DNA of 64,000 bases from Paracoccaceae bacterium (lineage in GTDB: Bacteria > Pseudomonadota > Alphaproteobacteria > Rhodobacterales > Rhodobacteraceae). Under the pieces are notes generated by a model. The model worked only from the letters and a program-made list of their open reading frames with translations. It had not been told where the DNA came from and ran no database searches. This document shows positions 43,609 to 53,008 of this stretch, piece by piece. The DNA is taken from positions 294,539 through 358,538 of the forward strand of contig JAIXZW010000021.1 of NCBI GenBank assembly GCA_027489375.1, written 5' to 3'. The translations under genes were made by a program, and so were the position numbers. The stretch's first letter is position 1. Every line of letters starts with the position of its first letter.

Positions 43609-46047
43609 TTAGGTGCCGCGGGGTTTGGCGCGGAGGGTGGGTTCGGCTTCGGTCGGGTCTTCGGGCCAGGGGTGGCGGGGGTATTGGCCGCGCATGTCCT
43701 TGCGCACATCGGCGTAAGACGTCGCCCAGAATCGGGGCAGGTCCATCGTCACCTGCACGGGGCGCTGGCCGGGTGACAGCAGGGTGATGCGCAGCGGCAG
43801 GCGGTTCGCGCCCACGGTCGGGTGGCGGGTGACGCCGAACATCTCTTGCAGGCGCACCTCGATGGAGGGGGTTTCGCCATCGTAGTCGATGGGGACGCGG
43901 CGGCCGAGCGGGGTTTCGAAATGGGACGGTGCGAGTTGGTCGAGGGTCTGGGACTGGTCCCATGTCAGGCGGGCGCGCAGGGCTTCGGTCACGTCGAGGG
44001 CGCGAAGGTCGGCTTCGGTCCTGGGCGATTTCAGATGCGGCAGAAGCCAGTCTTCCAGCGTGGCGAGAAGGGCGGCATCGGTGCAATCGGGCCAGTCGCT
44101 GCCGCCGCCACGCGCAAGTTCGATGCGCGCCCGCAGGCGGCGGGCGGCGGGGGTGAAGGGCAGGCCGATCTGGCGCAAACCGTCGAGCGCGGCGCGGGCC
44201 ATCGCCTCGGGCGGGGCATCGGGCCAGATGCGGTCGTCGAGCACGAGCGCGCCGAAACGTTCCTGTTTGCGGGCGAGAACGCGTCCCTCGCGGCGGGACC
44301 ATTCGCAAAGGTCGTGCCAGTGGATCTGGTCGGAAAAGAGGGTGCGGAGTTCGGCTTCGGTGATGGCGATGGCCTGACGGATCGTCGCCTCGCGCTGGTC
44401 GCCGTCGAGGTCGGTTGCGACGATCAGGCGGGCGGCGGCGAGCGGGGTTCCCGCAGCCATCGCGGCACCCTTGCCGCCCGAAAGCACCCATCGCGGGGCA
44501 TCGCCCTTGCGGCGCAGGCCGATGCGGTCGGGATAGGCGAGGGCCGCCATCTGTGCGGTCGAAAGATCGGCGCGGGCGGGGCCTGCGGCTTTGGCCAGAC
44601 GCCGCGCCTCGTCGCGGATGCGGTCGATGGTGGGGCGATGTGCTTCGGGCGGGGGGCGGTCGACGGCCTTCAGGCGCAGAGTCAGGTCGGGCGGTGCGCC
44701 GCGCAGCGGGTCGCGTTCGGCCAGAAGGGCGGCGAGCGGTGCGGCGGCGGGACCAGCCACCGCGAGCATATGGGCAAGGCGCGGGTGCAGCGGCAGGGCG
44801 GCAAGCTGGCGACCGTGCGGGGTGATGCGCCCCGTATCGTCCAGCGCGCCAAGGCCCGCAAGCAGGGCGCGGGCTTCGGCCAGCACGCCGGGGTGCGGCG
44901 GAGTGAGGAAGGGCAGGTCCGCGCTGCCCCAAAGGGCGAGTTCGAGCGCGAGTGCGGTGAGGTCGGCCGCCTCGATCTCGGCGGGGGGGTGGGGGGAGAG
45001 GCCGCCTTCCTCGCCCTTGGTCCACATGCGGTAGCAGGTGCCTTCCGCCACGCGGCCCGCGCGGCCACGGCGCTGTTCGGCCTCGGCCTTGGTCACGCGT
45101 TCGGTGACGAGGCGGGACATGCCGGAGGCGGCGTCGAAGCGGGCGCGGCGGGCGCGGCCTGCATCCACGACCACGCGGATGTCGGGGAGGGTGAGCGAGG
45201 TTTCGGCGATGGAGGTGGCGAGCACGATCTTGCGCCCCGATGTGGCCGGGGCAAGGGCGGCACGCTGGGCCGCGAACTCCATCGCGCCGAAGAGCGGGCG
45301 GATCGTGACCGAGGGCGGCACGCGGCCGGACAGGGCGGCTTCGACGCGGCGGATCTCGCCCTCGCCCGGCAGGAAGACGAGGATGCCGCCTTTGGCCGTT
45401 TCCTCGAGCGCTTGCAGGACCAGTCCGGTCACGGCGCCTTCGAAGCGGAGCGAGGCATCGACGGGGCGGGGAAGCCAGCGGGTCTCAACCGGAAAGGCGC
45501 GGCCTGCCGAGGTGACGACGGGGGCATCGCCCATCAGGCGGGCGACGGGATCGGCGTCGAGGGTGGCGGACATGACCAGCAGCAGCAGGTCGGGGCGGAG
45601 GGCCGCGCGCACCTCGAGACAGAGCGCAAGGCCGAGGTCGGCGTTGAGCGAGCGTTCGTGGAATTCGTCGAAGATCACCGCGCCGATGCCCGACAGTTCG
45701 GGGTCGGATTGCAGCATGCGGGTGAGGATGCCTTCGGTCACGACCTCGATCCGCGTGGCGGCGGAGACCTTCGCCTCGCCCCTGATGCGGTAGCCGACGG
45801 TCTGGCCCACGGCCTCGCCCAATGTTTCGGCCATGCGTTCGGCGCTGGCGCGGGCGGCAAGGCGGCGGGGTTCGAGCATGACGATCCGGCCCGACACGAG
45901 GCCCGAGGCAAAGAGGTCGAGCGGCACGCGCGTCGTCTTGCCCGCGCCGGGGGGCGCTTGCAGCACGGCTTGGCCGCGCTGGCCAAGGGCTTCGCGGAGG
46001 GCGGGAAGGGCTTCGTCGATCGGCAGAGGGGCGGGCGAGTCGGTCAT
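43609..46047 (-). CDS. hrpB: ATP-dependent helicase HrpB
   Basis: A DEAH-type RNA helicase of 812 residues. Walker A APPGAGKTTR is at residues 31-40, and motif II is DEFH at 127-130, which is normal for HrpB instead of DEAH. MSATLD, the helicase C domain with RRGRAGRVAEG, and the HrpB-specific C-terminal domain (VRLQEMFGVTRHPTVG) follow. Its cellular role is not well defined; it is usually non-essential. It stands alone, divergent from the small DUF1127-like gene. Confidence 0.95.
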   Translation of the reverse strand: MTDSPAPLPIDEALPALREALGQRGQAVLQAPPGAGKTTRVPLDLFASGLVSGRIVMLEPRRLAARASAERMAETLGEAVGQTVGYRIRGEAKVSAATRIEVVTEGILTRMLQSDPELSGIGAVIFDEFHERSLNADLGLALCLEVRAALRPDLLLLVMSATLDADPVARLMGDAPVVTSAGRAFPVETRWLPRPVDASLRFEGAVTGLVLQALEETAKGGILVFLPGEGEIRRVEAALSGRVPPSVTIRPLFGAMEFAAQRAALAPATSGRKIVLATSIAETSLTLPDIRVVVDAGRARRARFDAASGMSRLVTERVTKAEAEQRRGRAGRVAEGTCYRMWTKGEEGGLSPHPPAEIEAADLTALALELALWGSADLPFLTPPHPGVLAEARALLAGLGALDDTGRITPHGRQLAALPLHPRLAHMLAVAGPAAAPLAALLAERDPLRGAPPDLTLRLKAVDRPPPEAHRPTIDRIRDEARRLAKAAGPARADLSTAQMAALAYPDRIGLRRKGDAPRWVLSGGKGAAMAAGTPLAAARLIVATDLDGDQREATIRQAIAITEAELRTLFSDQIHWHDLCEWSRREGRVLARKQERFGALVLDDRIWPDAPPEAMARAALDGLRQIGLPFTPAARRLRARIELARGGGSDWPDCTDAALLATLEDWLLPHLKSPRTEADLRALDVTEALRARLTWDQSQTLDQLAPSHFETPLGRRVPIDYDGETPSIEVRLQEMFGVTRHPTVGANRLPLRITLLSPGQRPVQVTMDLPRFWATSYADVRKDMRGQYPRHPWPEDPTEAEPTLRAKPRGT

Positions 46048-46180
46048 GCCCCCTTATCGCCGCGCGGGGCTTGTTAGGGAACTGCCGACCTGTGCCGTGG
46101 GGAACAGCACGAATCGGCGGCATTAACGATGGTTGTCTGGCGGTTCGGCGAGGGACCGGCAAGGAAAGCGGGAGGGTGTC

Positions 46181-46390
46181 ATGGCGTTCATCGGTATCGA
46201 AGGAAAATTCGGGGTCGAGATTCCCATGCCGCACCTGCGGCTGCCCGGACTGGGCCAGATGCGGACCTGGAAGCGCGAACGGGACGAGGCGCGGCATCTG
46301 CGTCTGGCTGCCGAGCGGCTTGAGGCGCTGTCGCCGCATCTGCTGGCGGATGCCGGCATCGAATACGGCCCCGCCGAGGCGCGGGACTGA
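46181..46390 (+). CDS. Small DUF1127-like protein
   Basis: A 69-residue protein beginning at an ATG after GCGGGAGGGTGTC. The C-terminal part MRTWKRERDEARHLRLAAER followed by LEALSPHLLADAGI resembles the basic helix plus L-x2-L-x3-LLADIGL pattern of DUF1127. The N-terminal 25 residues (GIEGKFGVEIPMPHLRLP) are unlike CcaF1. It may bind RNA like other members, but this is inference. It lies 83 bases before meaB on the same strand, divergent from hrpB. Confidence 0.6.
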   Translation: MAFIGIEGKFGVEIPMPHLRLPGLGQMRTWKRERDEARHLRLAAERLEALSPHLLADAGIEYGPAEARD

Positions 46391-46473
46391 GGGCAAAGGG
46401 TCGCGCCCACTGGCATAAGCCGCGGCGCGGTGGCACAACCTTGCCAAAGGGCGTTGCGCCCGATGGAGGGGGC

Positions 46474-47472
46474 ATGGCCGTCAGGACCGACATCGCCGAT
46501 CTGGCCAAGGGCATCGCGGCGGGAGAACGCCGCGCTCTGGCCCGCGCGATCACGCTGGTGGAAAGCGGGCGGGCCGACCATCGGGTCGAGGCGCTGGCAT
46601 TGCTGGCGCAGTTGCGGGCCGAAGGCATGGCAAGCGCGGGGCGGCAGGCGCTGCGCATCGGGCTTTCCGGCACGCCGGGGGTGGGCAAGTCGACCTTCAT
46701 CGAAAGCTTCGGGCTGATGCTGACCAAGGCGGGGCTGCGGGTGGCGGTGCTGGCGGTGGACCCGTCCTCGGCGCGGTCGGGCGGTTCGATCCTCGGGGAC
46801 AAGACGCGGATGGAACAGCTCAGCCGCGATCCGCGCGCCTTCATCCGCCCCTCGCCCAGTCAGGCGCAGATGGGCGGCGTGGCGCGCCGCACGCGCGAGG
46901 CGGTGGCTTTGTGCGAGGCGGCGGGCTTCGACGTGGTGCTGATCGAGACCGTGGGAGTCGGCCAATCCGAAACCGTGGTGGCCGAGCTGTGCGACCTGTT
47001 CATCCTGCTTCTGGCCCCCGCGGGTGGGGACGAATTGCAGGGCGTGAAGCGCGGGATCATGGAAATGGCGGATATCATCCTTGTGAACAAGGCGGATGGC
47101 GCGCTGGAGCAGACCGCGCGGCGCACGATGGCGGATTACGCGGGCGCGCTGCACCTGCTGCGCCGCCGCCCGCAAGACCCGAAGGGCTTTCCAAAGGCGC
47201 TGTGCGTTTCGGCCACCACGCAGGCGGGGCTTGGGGAGGCTTGGGCAGAAATGCAGTCGCTGGCCGCTTGGCGGCGTGAGCACGGTCATTGGGACAGCCG
47301 CCGCGCGGAACAGGCGCGGCACTGGTTCGAGGAAGAGGTCCGGCAGGGCCTGCTTGCCGCCTTGACCAAGGGCGAGGCCCGCACGCGCCTTGCCACGCTG
47401 GGTGATGCCGTGGCCGAGGGGCGGCTGACGCCCGAAGCGGCGGCGGCGGACATGCTCGCCGCGCTGCAATAG
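46474..47472 (+). CDS. meaB: Methylmalonyl-CoA mutase-associated GTPase MeaB
   Basis: A G3E-type P-loop GTPase of 332 residues that protects and reloads B12-dependent acyl-CoA mutases with adenosylcobalamin. Motifs: GTPGVGKST at 66-74, AVDPSSARSGGSILGDKTRM, the metal/Switch segment ETVGVGQSE, and the base-recognition NKAD. The ATG at 46474 follows GGAGGGGGC. No mutase gene is in the window; in Rhodobacteraceae methylmalonyl- and ethylmalonyl-CoA mutases are encoded elsewhere. A dispersed repeat starts at the base after the stop. Confidence 0.93.
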   Translation: MAVRTDIADLAKGIAAGERRALARAITLVESGRADHRVEALALLAQLRAEGMASAGRQALRIGLSGTPGVGKSTFIESFGLMLTKAGLRVAVLAVDPSSARSGGSILGDKTRMEQLSRDPRAFIRPSPSQAQMGGVARRTREAVALCEAAGFDVVLIETVGVGQSETVVAELCDLFILLLAPAGGDELQGVKRGIMEMADIILVNKADGALEQTARRTMADYAGALHLLRRRPQDPKGFPKALCVSATTQAGLGEAWAEMQSLAAWRREHGHWDSRRAEQARHWFEEEVRQGLLAALTKGEARTRLATLGDAVAEGRLTPEAAAADMLAALQ

Positions 47473-47500
47473 GCTTCATCTGTTCCCAAATATCCCGGGG
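47473..47500 (-). repeat. Dispersed intergenic repeat core, copy 8
   Basis: On the minus strand CCCCGGGATATTTGGGAACA then GATGAAGC, identical over 27 bases to copy 3. It touches the meaB stop. The flank holds ATCGCCTGCAAGGCGAT and GGGGGGCTGGCCCCCC palindromes (about 47503-47537). Confidence 0.88.
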
Positions 47501-47576
47501 GGAATCGCCTGCAAGGCGATGGGGGGCTGGCCCCCCTTGCCACGGCGGGGCAAAGCGGGGCATTTGGCGGCTGTCG

Positions 47577-47630
47577 GGATTTTTCGCAGAAAAATCGTGC
47601 CGGACATCGCGATTTTTCTGCGAAAAATCC
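47577..47630. repeat. Nested palindrome able to form one long or two short hairpins
   Basis: Arms of 21 bases (47577-47597 and 47610-47630) are perfect inverted repeats around a 12-base spacer. Each arm is itself a palindrome (GATTTTTcgcAGAAAAATC and its mirror). It lies in the 290-base gap between meaB and rpmB. Confidence 0.92.
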
Positions 47631-47762
47631 TGACCGTCCTGCAACTGTCTGCCCTTGGTCGCTTGACGTCCCCCGCCTTTCGCCTTACTAGCCCCCAATC
47701 GAATTCGGACGCCTTGGGGAGACTCGGGGGGCTGTCCCGTTTACACACGAAGGATCACGACG

Positions 47763-48050
47763 ATGTCGCGCGTCTGCGAACTGACGGGCAAGGGCCCGAT
47801 GTCCGGTAACACGGTCAGCCACGCCAACAACAAATCGCGTCGGCGCTTCCTGCCGAACCTGAACGATGTCACGCTCATCTCGGACGTGCTCGGCCAGTCG
47901 TTCAAGCTGCGGGTTTCGGCTGCCGGCCTGCGCACGGTCGACCACCGTGGCGGGCTTGACGCCTTCCTCGCCAAGGCCAAGGACACCGAGCTTTCGGACC
48001 GCGCCCTTGCGATCAAGAAAGAGATTGCCAAGGCCCAGGCTTCGGCCTGA
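47763..48050 (+). CDS. rpmB: 50S ribosomal protein L28
   Basis: A 95-residue basic protein of the large ribosomal subunit. The start [20 protein letters not shown] and the later [15 protein letters not shown] are typical of L28. The Cys6 is a remnant of the zinc-binding form, without a complete Cys set. The length is longer than E. coli L28 (78) owing to a C-terminal extension ([19 protein letters not shown]), common in alphaproteobacteria. AAGGA precedes the ATG, and a hairpin terminator follows 22 bases after the stop. Confidence 0.97.
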   Translation: MSRVCELTGKGPMSGNTVSHANNKSRRRFLPNLNDVTLISDVLGQSFKLRVSAAGLRTVDHRGGLDAFLAKAKDTELSDRALAIKKEIAKAQASA

Positions 48051-48072
48051 TCCCTGCCGCTGGCAGATTTTC

Positions 48073-48104
48073 GGCCCCGCCCGGTTCTCCGTGGCGGGGC
48101 CTTT
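48073..48104 (+). terminator. Terminator after rpmB
   Basis: GGCCCCGCC/GGCGGGGCC stem (48073-48081 with 48093-48101) with an 11-base loop and a short TTTC tract. Strong stem, weak T tract. Confidence 0.65.
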
Positions 48105-48164
48105 CGCTTGCGCGCTTTCGCCCTCTTTTCCTTTGCGCCGCGATGGGCTAGCCCCGTTGGCATC

Positions 48165-48500
48165 ATGCGTGCGCTGATCGCCCTTTTCCTTGGTCTTGCC
48201 CTTGCCGTGTCCTCGGTCACGGCGGCGGTCGCGCGGGCCGAGATGGCCGGTGCGGTCGAGATGGTCGTCTGTGCGGGAGAGGGGACGGGGACGGTCACGC
48301 TCGACCCCTCGGGACAGCCGGTGATGGCGCATCATTGCCCCGACTGCACGGCAGGACAGGCGGCGCTGGCGGGGCCGGTGGTGGCGGGGGCAGCGCGGCC
48401 CGTCACTCGGGGCGAGGGGCTGGGTCTGGCGTCCTTGCCGGATGTGGCGGATGCGGCCGGTGTGGAACCCTTGGCGCGGGGTCCGCCCGCGCGGATGTGA
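48165..48500 (+). CDS. Secreted DUF2946-like protein
   Basis: A 111-residue protein with a signal peptide (ALIALFLGLALAVSSVTAAVA, split as residues 3-23). The mature part carries VCAGEGTGTVTLDPSGQP followed by HHCPDC. This resembles DUF2946 proteins, which often sit beside copper-related genes. The His-His-Cys-x2-Cys cluster could bind copper, but no function is established. A PCuAC copper chaperone gene begins 42 bases after the stop, in the same direction, supporting a copper link. The C-terminal third is Gly/Ala/Pro-rich and looks disordered. Confidence 0.65.
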   Translation: MRALIALFLGLALAVSSVTAAVARAEMAGAVEMVVCAGEGTGTVTLDPSGQPVMAHHCPDCTAGQAALAGPVVAGAARPVTRGEGLGLASLPDVADAAGVEPLARGPPARM

Positions 48501-48541
48501 CAGCGACCACGCCTTTCACATCCACACAAGGACAACATCCC

Positions 48542-49042
48542 ATGATTTTCCGCAGAGTTCTGGCCGCTGCGACGCTGGCCTTCCTTCCCTTTGCCACCCT
48601 CGCGCAGGAGCATCCCGAAGGCATCCATGTCCATGACGCCTATGCCCGTATCGGCAACGGCTCGGGTGCCGTCTTCTTCATGATCCACAACAACACCGAC
48701 AAGGACCTGACGATCACGGGCGCGCATACCGGCATCGCCAAGCTGGCCGAGTTGCACACCCATGTCGAAGGCGAGGATGGCGTGATGAAGATGGGCAAGA
48801 TCGACGGCGGGGTCGCACTGCCTTCGGGCGATATGCATGAATTCAACCGTGGCGGCGATCACGTGATGCTCATGGGCCTTGGCTCTGTGCCCGCCGAAGG
48901 TGCGACGTTCGATCTGGTGCTGGAATTCGACGACGGGTCGGAGTTCAGCGTTCCGGTCGTCGTCGACAATGCGCGCAAACCGGGCGAGATGAACATGATG
49001 GACCATTCAGGCCATATGACGAAGCAGGGCGCTTCGGACTGA
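48542..49042 (+). CDS. pccA: Periplasmic copper chaperone PCuAC
   Basis: A 166-residue protein with a signal peptide (cleavage near FATLAQE) and the PCu(A)C fold. Copper ligands are visible: the HTH segment in ELHTHVEGEDG, MKMGKIDGG, and HVMLMGL, which together give the His/Met set of the family. It brings Cu(I) to the CuA or CuB site of cytochrome c oxidase. The end has an extra Met/His tail (MNMMDHSGHM) that may be a second copper site. AAGGA lies before the ATG. It follows the DUF2946-like gene and is closed by a bidirectional terminator. Confidence 0.92.
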   Translation: MIFRRVLAAATLAFLPFATLAQEHPEGIHVHDAYARIGNGSGAVFFMIHNNTDKDLTITGAHTGIAKLAELHTHVEGEDGVMKMGKIDGGVALPSGDMHEFNRGGDHVMLMGLGSVPAEGATFDLVLEFDDGSEFSVPVVVDNARKPGEMNMMDHSGHMTKQGASD

Positions 49043-49068
49043 GCCGCGCTCCGCCCTGCCGAATGGAA

Positions 49069-49093
49069 AACGGCGCCCGATGCGGGCGCCGTT
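49069..49093. terminator. Bidirectional terminator between convergent genes
   Basis: Perfect 11-bp stem AACGGCGCCCG/CGGGCGCCGTT with loop ATG. On the minus strand it runs into TTTT. It serves pccA and the small secreted protein gene. Confidence 0.8.
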
Positions 49094-49112
49094 CGTCTGT
49101 GGAAGGGTGGTA

Positions 49113-49427
49113 TCAGCCCGCGCAGAAGGCTTCGGCGGTGGCGCCGAAGTTCTTGTAACGCTCCCAGAAGGCGTCGTCGGCGTTGCGCTTGGACAGGAAG
49201 GTGTCCTGCGCCTTGTCGGGGTTGCGGAAGAAGACGGCTGCCTTGCGCTGGTCGGTGCCGCGCAGGGTCATGTCGGCCACCTGCTGGATGCAGGAGCAGA
49301 CCGAGCGGTTCGCGGCATCGCGCCCCGAGGACAGGCAAGCGCGTTCGATGGGGCCGGCCAAAGCGACCGAGGCCATGAAGGGAAGCGCCAGCACGGCCAG
49401 CGCCGCGCAGAGTGTGGATCTGTTCAT
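49113..49427 (-). CDS. Small secreted protein with four cysteines
   Basis: A 104-residue protein with a clear signal peptide (ALAVLALPFMASVALAG, cleavage near residue 25). The mature part has conserved-looking ERACLSSGRDAANRSVCSCI and a last Cys in EAFCAG, so two disulfides are possible. Relatives in Rhodobacteraceae are sometimes labelled arginine transporter, a label nothing in this sequence supports. It is probably a periplasmic protein of unknown function. Convergent with pccA. Confidence 0.8.
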   Translation of the reverse strand: MNRSTLCAALAVLALPFMASVALAGPIERACLSSGRDAANRSVCSCIQQVADMTLRGTDQRKAAVFFRNPDKAQDTFLSKRNADDAFWERYKNFGATAEAFCAG

Positions 49428-49674
49428 ACTGTTCTGCCTCTTGCCGGATGCGGGGTCGCCCGCCGCCCACGGTCATTTTTGTGCCGTGGATTATGATGAT
49501 TCGAAGCGGATTTTTCAATGCACCCCGTGACTTGCGCGACAATCCGCGCAATTCGGGCAGGTCTTGGTGCCAATGGCGGGGCGGGCCACAAGATATGCCA
49601 CCGTTGCCTGCGTTGCGGGCCGGGGACGGGGGGCCGTCTGCCCCCCGCGCCGCCTGAAGGCGGCTTCCCCCCGA

Positions 49675-49699
49675 GAGTATTTGGGCAAAGGTGAAAGGG
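49675..49699 (+). repeat. Dispersed intergenic repeat core, copy 9
   Basis: GAGTATTTGGGCAAAGGTG then AAAGGG, preceded by GGGGGGCCGTCTGCCCCCC and a GCCGCCTGAAGGCGGC hairpin. First half of an inverted pair with copy 10. Confidence 0.87.
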
Positions 49700-49710
49700 A
49701 AGCGGGTATC

Positions 49711-49740
49711 GGCTTCCTCTCGCCGGAAATATCCTCGGGG
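49711..49740 (-). repeat. Dispersed intergenic repeat core, copy 10
   Basis: On the minus strand CCCCGAGGATATTTCCGGCG then AGAGGAAGCC. Outside lie GGGCGCG-TTT-CGCGCCC and GGGGGGCAGACGGCCCCCC. Together with copy 9 it occupies most of the 459-base gap before lepA; no gene is seen in the rest of that gap. Confidence 0.85.
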
Positions 49741-49886
49741 GGAGGGCGCGTTTCGCGCCCGTGGGGGGCAGACGGCCCCCCTGCGCGGGGCGGTAAAGGG
49801 CGCGCTTCGGCATTTGCGGCACGGGTCTTGCCGCATCGCGTCGCAACCCCTTTCCGGCCCTTGGGATAAAGGCTATATGCCGCGCC

Positions 49887-51686
<1,800 letters not shown>

Positions 51687-51696
51687 CGCTGTCGGG

Positions 51697-51975
51697 TCAC
51701 GACTCTTTTGCCGAAACGCGTTTGGTGTAGTGCTTTAGCCTTACGTCAATGTGGCGGACGGTGCGGCTTTTTGTGGGTTGGGCCAAAGCACTTGCAGCGG
51801 ACAACTTGACTGCACGAATTGCGCCGAAGGCCGTCTTACTGTTTTCCTCTGCCCGTGCCATCAACTGGTCCTGAGCGGACAGGATGGCGCGGCGTTCTCG
51901 TGCCATGACAAGATGGCTGACCGCTGCGATCACGAGGCCAAAGAGACCCATTGCTATAATCGTAAGGTATGCCAC
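51697..51975 (-). CDS. Small membrane-anchored protein, unknown
   Basis: A 92-residue protein with one N-terminal membrane helix (LTIIAMGLFGLVIAAVSHLV) and a basic, Ala/Ser-rich cytoplasmic or periplasmic part ending LKHYTKRVSAKES. I recognise no family. It starts five bases after the stop of the 86-residue gene, so the two form a pair. Base composition is clearly less GC-rich than the neighbours lepA and engB, which suggests acquisition. Confidence that it is a real gene rests on the coupling and on sensible protein features, not on homology. Confidence 0.5.
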   Translation of the reverse strand: MAYLTIIAMGLFGLVIAAVSHLVMARERRAILSAQDQLMARAEENSKTAFGAIRAVKLSAASALAQPTKSRTVRHIDVRLKHYTKRVSAKES

Positions 51976-51979
51976 AGGC

Positions 51980-52240
51980 CTACTCCACCATCTGATCCAG
52001 CCGGTTGTTTCCTATTCGATAGAAGAAACTTCCGAAGGCACAAGAAAGCACGATCAGGAGAAGATCGAAACTGGGATTTTGGCGGATGAGGCTGGCGACT
52101 GGTCCCGCCGTCACGATGGCGACGGCGAGGTTGTAGAAGAAGCCGCTTTGGGCCTTGTATTTCTCGTTCAGGACGATCCGGCGCCGTTCGGTTTCGACGG
52201 CATCCGGCGGAGTAGATGGGCCTGCGAACATCTTTGGCAC
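51980..52240 (-). CDS. Small two-helix membrane protein, unknown
   Basis: An 86-residue protein: a charged N-terminus (ETERRRIVLNEKYKAQSG), then hydrophobic stretches FFYNLAVAIVTAGPVASLI and FDLLLIVLSCAFGSFFYRIG. No family recognised. Upstream on its strand a TTGCAT and a TAACCT spaced 16 bases lie between the engB terminator and the start, a possible promoter. With the following gene it forms a small unit of lower GC. A holin-like or membrane-partner role can be imagined but is not supported. Confidence 0.5.
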   Translation of the reverse strand: MPKMFAGPSTPPDAVETERRRIVLNEKYKAQSGFFYNLAVAIVTAGPVASLIRQNPSFDLLLIVLSCAFGSFFYRIGNNRLDQMVE

Positions 52241-52308
52241 TCGGTACGGGTTACACTGCGGTGCAGGTTAGCGCGGGCGCAGAGAGATGCAAGAACGAGG
52301 GGCGTTGC

Positions 52309-52335
52309 AAAAAAGGTGCGCAGCAAGTGCGCACC
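52309..52335 (-). terminator. Rho-independent terminator of the yidC-MOSC-engB operon
   Basis: On the minus strand GGTGCGCA-CTTGC-TGCGCACC followed by TTTTTT, seven bases after the engB stop. Confidence 0.93.
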
Positions 52336-52342
52336 CTACGGA

Positions 52343-53008
52343 TTACTCCAACCCCGCCACGATCGCCCTGAGCGTCTCGATCCCGTCGCCCTTTTCCGAA
52401 CTTGTCACCACCAGCTCGGGGTATGCCGCCGGATGCTTGGCCAGCGCGCCCTTGACCTGTTCGATGGTGGCGAGCCGTTCGGCCATGCTCACCTTGTCGG
52501 CCTTGGTCAGCACGACCTGAAAGGTCACGGCAGAGCGGTTCAGAAGTTGCATGATCTCTTCGTCCACCGCCTTTACTCCGTGGCGCGTGTCGACCAGCAC
52601 GAAGGCGCGGCGCAGGGTCTGGCGGCCGGCGAGGTATTGTTTGAGCAGCGCCTGCCATTTCGCCACGATGGCGACGGGGGCTTCGGCATAGCCGTAGCCG
52701 GGCAGGTCGACGAGGTATTTCTCGGGCTGCGCCCGCCCGTCGCCGAGCGAGAAGTAGTTGATCTCTTGCGTCCGCCCCGGCGTGTTCGAGGCCCGCGCCA
52801 GCGTCTTGCGCCCCGTCAACGCGTTGATCAGGCTGGATTTCCCGACATTGGAGCGCCCCGCGAAGCAGACCTCGATCCGGTCTGCGGGGGGCAGGCCGGA
52901 CATGGCGACCACGCCTTTGACAAAGGTGACGGGTCCGGCAAAGAGCAGGCGGCCTTTTTCGCGGGCCTCCTGTTCCGGTTCGGGGGCGAGGGTGAATTGC
53001 AGGCTCAT
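52343..53008 (-). CDS. engB: Ribosome biogenesis GTPase EngB (YihA/YsxC)
   Basis: A small GTPase for 50S subunit assembly and, in some bacteria, normal division. The 221-residue protein has the G1 loop GRSNVGKSS at residues 51-59, RTQEINYFSLGD as switch I, DLPGYGYAEA with the G3 motif, LVLTKADKV-like VVLTKADKV, and TSSEKGDGI as G5. The ATG overlaps the stop of the MOSC gene (ATGA). It is the last gene of the operon and has its own terminator. Confidence 0.96.
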   Translation of the reverse strand: MSLQFTLAPEPEQEAREKGRLLFAGPVTFVKGVVAMSGLPPADRIEVCFAGRSNVGKSSLINALTGRKTLARASNTPGRTQEINYFSLGDGRAQPEKYLVDLPGYGYAEAPVAIVAKWQALLKQYLAGRQTLRRAFVLVDTRHGVKAVDEEIMQLLNRSAVTFQVVLTKADKVSMAERLATIEQVKGALAKHPAAYPELVVTSSEKGDGIETLRAIVAGLE

